Of a stretch of DNA of 64,000 nucleotides, positions 1-6,170 are shown piece after piece (position 1 is the first letter of the stretch; every line of letters begins with the position of its first letter). The notes under the pieces were generated by a model, which saw nothing but the letters and a program-made list of their open reading frames with translations, was not told where the DNA came from and did no database searches. This DNA comes from Vibrio sp. (GTDB lineage: Bacteria > Pseudomonadota > Gammaproteobacteria > Enterobacterales > Vibrionaceae). Location of the stretch: NCBI GenBank assembly GCA_028131545.1, contig JAOICL010000001.1, forward strand, positions 70,661 through 134,660, in the 5' to 3' direction. A program made the position numbers and the translations under genes.

Positions 1-194
1 ATGAAGGTGAAGTAAATACGGCATATATTAATGGTGAGAAAATAACCGTATCAGCTGAACTCTCCCCACTATTGCATGCTTTAATACAGCATAATACGCT
101 CTCTATCCATGACCTTGATAATCATCAATCGGTTGAATGCTTTGAGCTTATTACTGAACTTATTAATAAAGGATATTGGTACTTATCAGAGTAA
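1..194 (+). CDS. roxA: C-terminal end of a RoxA/YcfD-like JmjC ribosomal oxygenase (partial)
   Basis: The window opens inside a gene. The frame that starts at base 3 runs without interruption for 63 codons to TAA at 192-194. The visible tail contains NGEKITVSAELSPLL and ends ELINKGYWYLSE. This resembles the C-terminal winged-helix segment of YcfD/RoxA, the 2-oxoglutarate and iron dependent oxygenase that hydroxylates an arginine of ribosomal protein L16; the E. coli protein also ends in a GYW-type tail. The catalytic cupin part lies upstream of the window, so no active-site residue can be checked. The identification rests on this tail alone. It is followed 53 bp later by xthA on the same strand. 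Confidence 0.6.
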   Translation, partial: EGEVNTAYINGEKITVSAELSPLLHALIQHNTLSIHDLDNHQSVECFELITELINKGYWYLSE

Positions 195-247
195 ACCAAT
201 TGATAATCGACTCGATTGTATTCGGCGATAGAAAGGAAATGTAATTA

Positions 248-1057
248 ATGAAAGTAATTAGTTTTAATATTAATGGGCTACGTGCTCGTTTACATCAGTT
301 GCAGGCAATAATAGATAAACATCAACCTGATGTCATTGGCTTACAAGAAATCAAAGTTCACAATGAAGCCTTCCCTATAGAAGCGGTTGAAGCAATGGGT
401 TATCACGTGTCTTTTCATGGTCAAAAAGCCCACTACGGTGTCGCTATGTTATCGAAAAAAGAGCCGAAGTCCGTTCAAAAAGGATTCAAAACCGATAACG
501 AAGACCATCAAAAACGTATGATTATGGCAACATTTGAACGTGAAGATGGTTCAGAGTTTACCGTGATGAATGGTTACTTCCCACAAGGGGATAACATTAA
601 ACACGAAACGAAGTTTCCATATAAACGCCAATTTTATTCTGATCTCATGAGTCATTTAGAGATTGAGAACGATAACGGCCAAGATCTTATCATCATGGGT
701 GACATCAACATTAGCCCAATGGATCTCGATATTGGTATTGGCGAACCGAATAAGAAACGCTGGCTTAAAACAGGAAAATGTTCTTTCCAGCCAGAAGAAC
801 GTCAATGGTTAAAAACGTTATTAGATTGGGGGTTTGTCGATACCTTCAGACAGCTTCACCCATTAGCGACAAAGAAGTATTCGTGGTTTGATTATCGCTC
901 TCGTGGGTTTGATGATAATCGAGGGTTAAGAATTGATGTGATTTTAGCAACCGCCTCCCTTGCAGAAAAAACCATTGAATCAGACATTGACTATGAACTG
1001 AGGGGCATCGAAAAACCATCCGACCACGCTCCTATTTGGACAACATTCAAAGATTAA
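248..1057 (+). CDS. xthA: Exodeoxyribonuclease III
   Basis: A 269-residue enzyme of the EEP/AP-endonuclease family, matching E. coli XthA (268 aa) over its whole length. It acts in base excision repair, cutting at abasic sites and degrading 3' ends of duplex DNA. Visible landmarks are the N-terminal FNINGLRAR, the metal-binding LQEIKVH, the [13 protein letters not shown] loop carrying the catalytic Asp/Asn pair, [18 protein letters not shown], and the C-terminal SDHAPIW with the catalytic His. The start ATG is preceded by GAAAGGAAATGTAATT, which includes a good AAGGA Shine-Dalgarno sequence. It follows the roxA-like gene by 53 bp and ends at a symmetric terminator. Nothing looks degraded. Confidence 0.96.
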   Translation: MKVISFNINGLRARLHQLQAIIDKHQPDVIGLQEIKVHNEAFPIEAVEAMGYHVSFHGQKAHYGVAMLSKKEPKSVQKGFKTDNEDHQKRMIMATFEREDGSEFTVMNGYFPQGDNIKHETKFPYKRQFYSDLMSHLEIENDNGQDLIIMGDINISPMDLDIGIGEPNKKRWLKTGKCSFQPEERQWLKTLLDWGFVDTFRQLHPLATKKYSWFDYRSRGFDDNRGLRIDVILATASLAEKTIESDIDYELRGIEKPSDHAPIWTTFKD

Positions 1058-1099
1058 TGGCTTATCAAGCATTTCATCTTAACGTTCATCATTGAATGA

Positions 1100-1126
1100 A
1101 ATAAGGAGTGCAATGCACTCCTTATT
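1100..1126. terminator. Bidirectional hairpin terminator after xthA
   Basis: AATAAGGAGTGC and its complement GCACTCCTTATT form a nearly perfect 12-bp stem around a two-base centre, followed on the plus strand by TATTATC. The T tract is short, so strength is uncertain. It lies between xthA (plus) and the binding-protein gene reading towards it on the minus strand. Confidence 0.6.
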
Positions 1127-1156
1127 TATTATCAACACAGGTGAAACTATTTAACA

Positions 1157-1213
1157 TTAATAATCAATGCCGTAGTTAATAATCAATATCGTAATTAATA
1201 GTGAATATCGTAG
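1157..1213. repeat. 19-bp tandem repeat, three copies, on a stop codon
   Basis: Three head-to-tail 19-bp units lie at 1157-1175, 1176-1194 and 1195-1213; neighbouring units match at 16 of 19 positions. The third unit begins with the stop codon (TTA on this strand at 1195-1197) of the binding-protein gene and covers its last five codons. The two others are therefore extra copies of the gene's 3' end, each carrying its own TATTAA. The period is not a multiple of three, so the extra copies are out of the gene's frame. Confidence 0.85.
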
Positions 1214-1977
1214 TTAAAATACGCTTTTTGTATCTGACGGTAAATCCCTTTTCGGTGTAGATTGTCTAAGCCTGCATTTAACTGTTTAACCAAGCTAGGG
1301 TTACTTTTATTCACAGCGATTCCCATGCCTTGGCCAAACCATTCTTCATTATGTAAAGCTGGACCAACAAATTCAAATTTATGCCCCGCTGCTTGTTTTA
1401 AAATTCCTTCCTCTAAAGCGGAAGCATCACCTAACGCGACATCAACCTTGCCTTCATATAAATCCAAATAAATATCATCAAAATTACCGTATCGAACAAC
1501 CTGTGAATCTGGATAATTTGCGACGATAAAGTCATCATGTGAACTACCACGTAATACCGCGATTCTAATACCCTTAAATGAATCTATATTTGTATTAGGT
1601 TGCTTGCCCTTCAGTGCAATAAATTTACTAGGTATTTGAGCGTACTTATTAGTAAATGCTAAGCGTTGCTTACGTTCGTCAGTGATCGACATCGCAGCAA
1701 TAATCGCATCATATTGATTAGCTAATAAGCCCGGTATGATGTCATTCCAATCTTGAGGAACAAAAACGCACTGTGCTTCTAGCTCTTCACAAAGTGCGTT
1801 AGCTAGGTCTATATCAAAGCCTTTCACTTCTCCAGATGTCGTTGTCCAACTAAATGGAGGGTAACTCCCTTCAACACCAAAGCGAATGGTTTCCCACTCT
1901 TTTGCCTGTATTACCGTACTCGTCAGACTGAGTACAGCAATCAGCCCTACCCCCTTTCTTAACAATAATGTCATCAT
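1195..1977 (-). CDS. Periplasmic basic amino acid binding protein, second copy (ArtJ/ArgT-like)
   Basis: A type 3 extracellular solute-binding protein (SBP_bac_3). It is a close paralogue of the binding protein at 3815-4582: both share KEW, RFGVEG, YPPF, VPQDW, YDAIIAAMSIT and FTNKYA in register. It should bind arginine, lysine, ornithine or histidine in the periplasm and deliver it to the adjacent HisQM permease. I place the start at the Met opening MMTLLLRKGVGLIAVLSL, which gives a normal signal peptide ending in IQA before KEW. The frame extends to an upstream ATG at 2049, but that adds 24 residues with no signal character and would cover an inverted repeat at 2016-2032. A terminator separates it from hisM, so it probably has its own promoter, as artJ does behind E. 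coli artPIQM. Neither start has a strong Shine-Dalgarno sequence. Confidence 0.88.
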   Translation of the reverse strand: MMTLLLRKGVGLIAVLSLTSTVIQAKEWETIRFGVEGSYPPFSWTTTSGEVKGFDIDLANALCEELEAQCVFVPQDWNDIIPGLLANQYDAIIAAMSITDERKQRLAFTNKYAQIPSKFIALKGKQPNTNIDSFKGIRIAVLRGSSHDDFIVANYPDSQVVRYGNFDDIYLDLYEGKVDVALGDASALEEGILKQAAGHKFEFVGPALHNEEWFGQGMGIAVNKSNPSLVKQLNAGLDNLHRKGIYRQIQKAYFNYDIHY

Positions 1978-2015
1978 CTGTAAAAAGTAATCACGAAGTG
2001 ACTGACAATATACAT

Positions 2016-2032
2016 AGAATTGATTCAATTCT
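2016..2032. promoter_or_regulatory. Inverted repeat upstream of the second binding-protein gene
   Basis: AGAATTG-ATT-CAATTCT is a perfect inverted repeat with 7-bp arms around 3 bases. It lies about 40-55 bp upstream of the preferred start at 1977, where an operator would be expected. It resembles half of an ArgR box (TGAAT) but the spacing is wrong for the full consensus. The assignment as an operator is inference from position and symmetry. Confidence 0.35.
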
Positions 2033-2181
2033 GTTTCTACACGTTGCATGACTTATTGCCCTATCACTTATCTATTTATAAAAGATAGGACAACTTTTGA
2101 TGCGTCGCTAGAATGACCAATGATATTGACCACATAGAACTTTGATTCATACCCATTGCGAAAAAAATCAGAGTCATAAAT

Positions 2182-2218
2182 AAAAAAACCACCGATTAGA
2201 ATAATCGATGGTTTCTTA
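2182..2218 (-). terminator. Rho-independent terminator after hisM
   Basis: Read on the minus strand, AACCATCGATT, a five-base loop and AATCGGTGGTT form an 11-bp stem with one G-U pair, followed by a run of seven T. It ends the transporter operon before the second binding-protein gene, so that gene needs its own promoter. Confidence 0.8.
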
Positions 2219-2243
2219 TGTGTATCTTATCTAGAGAAGCTAC

Positions 2244-2307
2244 TTGTTTTATGAACTAATTGTTTTATCGAGTAATACTTTTATCAACTAACGTTTTTAT
2301 AAACTAT
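2244..2307. repeat. 16-bp tandem repeat, four copies, on the hisM stop codon
   Basis: Four 16-bp units lie at 2244-2259, 2260-2275, 2276-2291 and 2292-2307. Relative to the first, the next two match at 13 of 16 positions and the fourth at 11 of 16. The common core is TTTTAT-N-A-N-TA. The unit nearest the gene holds the hisM stop codon (2304-2306), and the others follow downstream of it before the terminator. Confidence 0.75.
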
Positions 2308-2984
2308 TGACCTAAAGGACGAAGGTAACGTAAGTACTTTTTCTCTGCCTGTTTGAAAGCAAATAAAATAATTAAGCTCAATGTAAGGTAGAACATACCA
2401 GCCGTTAAATACGATTCAAAGGGTGCGTAGTAACGAGAGTTAACTAAGCGTGCTGCTCCCGTTAAATCCATAATCGTTACAATACCAGCCACTGCACTAC
2501 CATGAAGCATAAAGATAACTTCATTACTATACGCAGGTAAGGCTCTTCTTAAGGCACTAGGCACGACAATTCTGCGATACGCTTGCGCTGTAGACATACC
2601 ATAAGCTTTAGCAGCTTCCACTTCACCAGTAGGTAAGCCATTGATAGCACCGCGAACGATTTCTGAAGAATATGCACCGGTATTTAAAGCAAAAGTGACC
2701 AGCGCACAAAACCAAGCATGTTCCCATAGGGTATCTTTAACAGGGAAGAATTGATCCATACCGTAATAGATTAAATACAGCTGTATTAGTAATGGAGTAC
2801 CACGGAAAAAGTAAACAAATACCCATGGCACAGCATAAATGAACATATTTTTACTATTCAGTGCTAACGCAACTGGAATAGCAATAAATAGGCCCAATAT
2901 TAACGATAACGTTACCAGCCACACGGTTGTCCATAATCCATCGAAATACAATGGTAGGCTCTCAATGATAATCGAAAAGTCCAT
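2304..2984 (-). CDS. hisM: Basic amino acid ABC transporter permease, HisM/ArtM type
   Basis: A 226-residue inner-membrane permease of the polar amino acid family. Hydrophobic segments fall near residues 15-40, 50-75, 90-115, 150-175 and 190-215. The EAA loop that contacts the ATPase is clear (GEVEAAKAYGMS). The following VPSALRRALPAYSNEVIFMLH is very close to HisM of the histidine/lysine/arginine/ornithine transporter and less like ArtM. It begins 6 bp after hisQ ends and should form the membrane channel with HisQ. Substrate cannot be fixed from sequence; arginine/ornithine/lysine/histidine are the family range. The stop codon lies in a 16-bp tandem repeat. Confidence 0.88.
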   Translation of the reverse strand: MDFSIIIESLPLYFDGLWTTVWLVTLSLILGLFIAIPVALALNSKNMFIYAVPWVFVYFFRGTPLLIQLYLIYYGMDQFFPVKDTLWEHAWFCALVTFALNTGAYSSEIVRGAINGLPTGEVEAAKAYGMSTAQAYRRIVVPSALRRALPAYSNEVIFMLHGSAVAGIVTIMDLTGAARLVNSRYYAPFESYLTAGMFYLTLSLIILFAFKQAEKKYLRYLRPLGQ

Positions 2985-2990
2985 CAGTGG

Positions 2991-3743
2991 TTACCTCGTA
3001 TGAATTTGGTATTTACGTTCAACGAGCTTCAATAAGATCGTCGATACGCTTGTGAAAAATAAAAAGATGAAAGCAATAGCCATATAAAAGGTAAATGGCA
3101 TTTTTGTTGAACCAGCGGCTAACGATCCGATACGAACCATATCTTCCAAACCAATGACAGACACCAGTGCAGTTGTTTTCAACAAAACAAGCCAGTTATT
3201 ACCAAAGCCCGGTAAGGCATGACGGATCATTTGGGGTAATAAAATACGTCTAAATGCCATTGGAGCACTCATACCATACGCTCTCGCGGCTTCCATTTGG
3301 CCTTTATCCACCGCCATGATGGCACCACGAAATGTTTCTGCCATGTAAGCGCCAAAAATGAAACCAATCGTTAAGATGCCTGCAATATAGGGACTTACGT
3401 CGATATAATCAGGTAAATACGCAGTCCACTCATGATTTGGGTTATCCTGTGCAAACCACTCATTTAACGATTCATTAATACTGTATAACGAGTTATTGAG
3501 AAGGACCTGGCCACCAAAAAATATCAGCATCATAAGAACCAAATCAGGAATGCCTCGCACTACTGTTGTATATAGTGTGGCAATGCCTCTTGCCCAGCGG
3601 TAAGGAGCTAATTTCGCTAGTGCCCCCATCATCCCTAATATCATTGCTAATAATAATGACAGTACGGCAACTTCGATTGTTACCCACGCTCCTTTTAGGA
3701 TTGAAGCTTCGTACCCTTGTAAGTCCAACATAGGAAAACTCAT
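2991..3743 (-). CDS. hisQ: Basic amino acid ABC transporter permease, HisQ/ArtQ type
   Basis: A 250-residue inner-membrane permease, partner of HisM. Visible family marks are VRGIPDLVLMMLIFFG, ETFRGAIMAV, the EAA loop QMEAARAYGMS, LPQMIRHALPGFGNNWLVLLKTTALVS and LVERKY, all close to HisQ of enteric bacteria and AotQ of pseudomonads. An insert around residues 85-112 (NESLNEWFAQDNPNHEW) makes it slightly longer than enteric HisQ. The start at 3743 has only a weak Shine-Dalgarno sequence; a second Met lies four codons in. A rho-independent terminator sits just upstream, so expression is probably lower than that of the binding protein before it. Confidence 0.88.
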   Translation of the reverse strand: MSFPMLDLQGYEASILKGAWVTIEVAVLSLLLAMILGMMGALAKLAPYRWARGIATLYTTVVRGIPDLVLMMLIFFGGQVLLNNSLYSINESLNEWFAQDNPNHEWTAYLPDYIDVSPYIAGILTIGFIFGAYMAETFRGAIMAVDKGQMEAARAYGMSAPMAFRRILLPQMIRHALPGFGNNWLVLLKTTALVSVIGLEDMVRIGSLAAGSTKMPFTFYMAIAFIFLFFTSVSTILLKLVERKYQIHTR

Positions 3744-3759
3744 TTAACAGTATTTTATC

Positions 3760-3802
3760 AAAAAAAAACCGACTGCAACTCCTACTGGAATTACAGTCGG
3801 GT
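3760..3802 (-). terminator. Intra-operon terminator (attenuating) between binding protein and permease genes
   Basis: On the minus strand ACCCGACTGTAATTCC pairs with GGAGTTGCAGTCGGT (one bulge or mismatch), then eight T follow. This is a good rho-independent terminator only 12 bp after the binding-protein stop codon and 17 bp before hisQ. Partial read-through would give excess binding protein over permease, a common arrangement in binding-protein ABC operons. Confidence 0.75.
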
Positions 3803-3814
3803 ACTCTATATCAA

Positions 3815-4582
3815 TTATTCGCCGTAAACGTCGTATTCAAAGTATTTTGCTTGAATTTCTTGATATACGCCTTTATCACGAAGTGAAGCTAATGCTTCAT
3901 TAATTTTGTTTGTTAGGTCTTTATCTTGCTTACGAAGAGCAATACCAAAGCCTTCACCAAACCACGTTGGATCGGTCAGTGACGGACCAACAAATTCGTA
4001 GTTTTCGCCACCAGATTTCTGTAAAACACCGCCTTCAAGTGCAGATGCATCACCTAGTACTGCTGAAATACGGCCATTAGCAAGATCTAAATACGCTTCA
4101 TCAAATGAGCCATAACGAACGATATCAACGTTATCGTAGTTATCTGTTAGATATTTATCATGCGTTGTTGCACGTTGCACACCAATTTTAACGCCGTCTA
4201 AGCTGTTAAAATCTAGATTTGCACCTTTTTTAGCGATGAATTTATTAGGAATCAAAGCGTATTTATTAGTGAAATCAACTTTCTTTTTACGATCTTCAGT
4301 AATAGACATTGCGGCAATAATGGCATCGTATTTACGTGCAAGTAGAGAGGGGATAATGCCGTCCCAGTCTTGAGGAACTAAACGACACTTTACGTCCATT
4401 TCTTTACATAAAGCATTCGCGATATCAACATCAAAACCGCTCACTGAACCATCAGCTTCTGTTTTGCTAAATGGAGGGTATGCACCTTCAACACCGAAAC
4501 GCACTTCTTTCCATTCTTTTGCTTGAGCAGCGCCTGCTGCTACCGTTGCTGCAATTGCAGCTACTGCAAACCATTTTTTCAT
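3815..4582 (-). CDS. Periplasmic basic amino acid binding protein (HisJ/ArgT/ArtI-like)
   Basis: A 255-residue SBP_bac_3 binding protein, second gene of the transporter operon. The start is the ATG at 4582: it is preceded by ACAGGAGTTTACA with a clear AGGAG, and gives a textbook signal peptide MKKWFAVAAIAATVAAGAAQA before KEWKEV. Family motifs are RFGVEGAYPPF, GFDVDIANALC, YDAIIAAMSIT, the phosphate-like loop RATTHDKY and GEGFGIALRK. Two Cys (in ALCKE and VKCRL) are spaced as in the disulphide of HisJ/LAO proteins. It should hand arginine, lysine, ornithine or histidine to HisQM. An eight-residue-longer frame exists from 4606 but bypasses the Shine-Dalgarno sequence. Confidence 0.92.
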   Translation of the reverse strand: MKKWFAVAAIAATVAAGAAQAKEWKEVRFGVEGAYPPFSKTEADGSVSGFDVDIANALCKEMDVKCRLVPQDWDGIIPSLLARKYDAIIAAMSITEDRKKKVDFTNKYALIPNKFIAKKGANLDFNSLDGVKIGVQRATTHDKYLTDNYDNVDIVRYGSFDEAYLDLANGRISAVLGDASALEGGVLQKSGGENYEFVGPSLTDPTWFGEGFGIALRKQDKDLTNKINEALASLRDKGVYQEIQAKYFEYDVYGE

Positions 4583-4621
4583 TGTAAACTCCTGTAAATT
4601 GGTCAAATAACCAGAAAAATC

Positions 4622-4684
4622 AATAAACTATTGAAATAAAATAATAAACTGTTGATGTGAATTAATAAACAGTTGATATAAATT
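4622..4684. repeat. 21-bp tandem repeat, three copies, on the hisP stop codon
   Basis: Units lie at 4622-4642, 4643-4663 and 4664-4684. Units two and three match at 18 of 21 positions, one and two at 16 of 21. The gene-proximal unit encodes the last residues of the ATPase (FISTVY) and the stop codon spans the junction. As 21 is seven codons, the copies stay in frame: past the stop they would read FTSTVYY and then FISIVY followed by TGA. The array is plainly a duplication of the coding 3' end. Confidence 0.9.
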
Positions 4685-5432
4685 GCTGTAAGCGTTCCGA
4701 ATTTGGATTGGTAAACAACTTATCTGGATGCCCTTGCTCTTCCACCAAACCTTGGTGCAAGAACATCACATGGTTTGATACATCACGAGCGAACGCCATT
4801 TCATGAGTCACAACCAACATAGTACGACCTTCAGAGGCTAAGTCTTGCATTACTCCTAACACTTCGCCCACAAGCTCAGGATCGAGTGCCGATGTAGGCT
4901 CATCAAACAGCATTACTTCTGGATCCATCGCTAAAGCGCGAGCAATAGCAGCTCGTTGCTGCTGACCACCAGATAAATGCCCAGGGTAATAATCTTTACG
5001 CTCATAAAGGCCGACTTTCTTTAATAGATATTCCGCGTTTTCCATTGCTTGGGCTTTTGGTACACCAAGTACGTGAATAGGCGCTTCAATCACGTTTTCT
5101 AACACCGTTAAATGAGACCAAAGATTGAAGCCTTGGAAAACCATCGCCAAGCGAGAGCGTATACGTTGTACTTGTTTATCATCAGCAGGTCGAGGTTCAC
5201 CTTTGACTCCATTGGTCATTTTGATTAACTCACCGTTAACCCAAATATCACCAGCAGTGGGTGTCTCTAATAAATTAATACAGCGTAGAAACGTACTTTT
5301 ACCTGAGCCAGAAGAACCAATGATAGATACTACATCACCTCGATGTGCTTCTAACGAGATGCCTTTCAGTACTTCATTTTGGCCATACGTTTTATGTAAA
5401 TCTTTAATATTTAACGCTGCAATGTCAGTCAT
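4662..5432 (-). CDS. hisP: Basic amino acid ABC transporter ATPase, HisP type
   Basis: A 256-residue ABC ATPase, first gene of the operon. Walker A is GSSGSGKST (about residues 38-46), the Q-loop is VFQGFNLWSH, the signature is LSGGQQQR, Walker B is VMLFDEPTSALDPE and the H-loop is VVTHEM. Length and wording match HisP (257 aa) better than ArtP (242 aa). It powers import of histidine or basic amino acids at the cytoplasmic face of HisQM. The start ATG has TAGGATG about nine bases upstream. The order ATPase, binding protein, permease, permease, then a separate binding protein is that of E. coli artPIQM-artJ, although the protein sequences look more like the his/aot branch. The C-terminal codons have been triplicated in tandem past the stop. 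Confidence 0.92.
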   Translation of the reverse strand: MTDIAALNIKDLHKTYGQNEVLKGISLEAHRGDVVSIIGSSGSGKSTFLRCINLLETPTAGDIWVNGELIKMTNGVKGEPRPADDKQVQRIRSRLAMVFQGFNLWSHLTVLENVIEAPIHVLGVPKAQAMENAEYLLKKVGLYERKDYYPGHLSGGQQQRAAIARALAMDPEVMLFDEPTSALDPELVGEVLGVMQDLASEGRTMLVVTHEMAFARDVSNHVMFLHQGLVEEQGHPDKLFTNPNSERLQQFISTVY

Positions 5433-6170
5433 GCTACTGCATCCTACCTAACTGATGAATAAATAAGCCACTCAAAGAAAATCATTATTTAAGACAAATA
5501 ATGTTCTTTGTGCAGCATGATGAATAAATGAGGCGCAAAGGTAACATTCTATAAATAATTATGCAACTACTGTATGCATTTGAACTGAATACTTACGCAT
5601 ACCAAACACATTTGATGTACTTGTCAGTATATTAAAGTCTTCTGTCATCGATAATAGAATAAAAGAAGGGGCTATCGAGCGTAACACCCAAGATGTTTGC
5701 AGGCTTTATATGCAGGAAATATCTTTATATTGGTTATCTATTAATCAAATCTTTGTTCACTCTATCCGCTTTTATGCTGCATTAACACGACTGTCACTTC
5801 AACAACGTATGAGGTAACAAAAAATTAACGTATTTTAGAGAAAGATTAACTCTATAAGTATTATCACGAATAGTCTATCTAACTATCATGCATAAATATT
5901 CAATTATATGCATTGAGATACCACATTGAAATTTCCATCATAATAATCATTTTTTTCATATAGGAAATGAGAGATTAGATCAATTTTTGTACTAAAAGTG
6001 AGAAGCTAAGTACATAAAACAGAAGATAAAAATTGAATAATGTCTAACCTATAAATTAGGACGTTTTCAAAGCACCTAGCTATCAAGACCTTATTCTCAC
6101 ATTTAGTATCTTGAACTGACTTTATAAAAGGGAAGAACACTCAAGATAGGAATCATAAAAAGGAAGTACT
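5433..6170. other. 738-bp divergent intergenic region between hisP and prkA
   Basis: This region separates two divergent operons and must hold both promoters. It is very AT-rich. I found one ArgR-like box at 5550-5567 near hisP, listed separately. On the prkA side a Shine-Dalgarno sequence, AAAAGGAAGTACT, precedes the start. I saw no convincing sigma-54 site, no hairpin terminator and no open frame longer than about 15 codons with a start signal. Confidence 0.6.
5550..5567. promoter_or_regulatory. Candidate ArgR operator upstream of hisP
   Basis: On the minus strand TGCATAATTATTTA matches the ArgR half-site pair TGAAT-N4-ATTCA pattern at 12 of 14 positions (differences at the third and thirteenth bases). 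It lies about 120 bp before the hisP start and overlaps a possible promoter (TTCAAA, 17 bp, TAATTA). Arginine repression would suit a basic amino acid transporter. I could not find a clear second box at the usual 3-bp spacing, which lowers confidence. Confidence 0.35.

Noticed and set aside
4622..4684. CRISPR-like reading of the direct repeats
   Set aside because: The copies are directly adjacent with no spacers, only 21 bp long and partly coding. No cas genes are in the window. The same holds for the 16-, 17- and 19-bp arrays.
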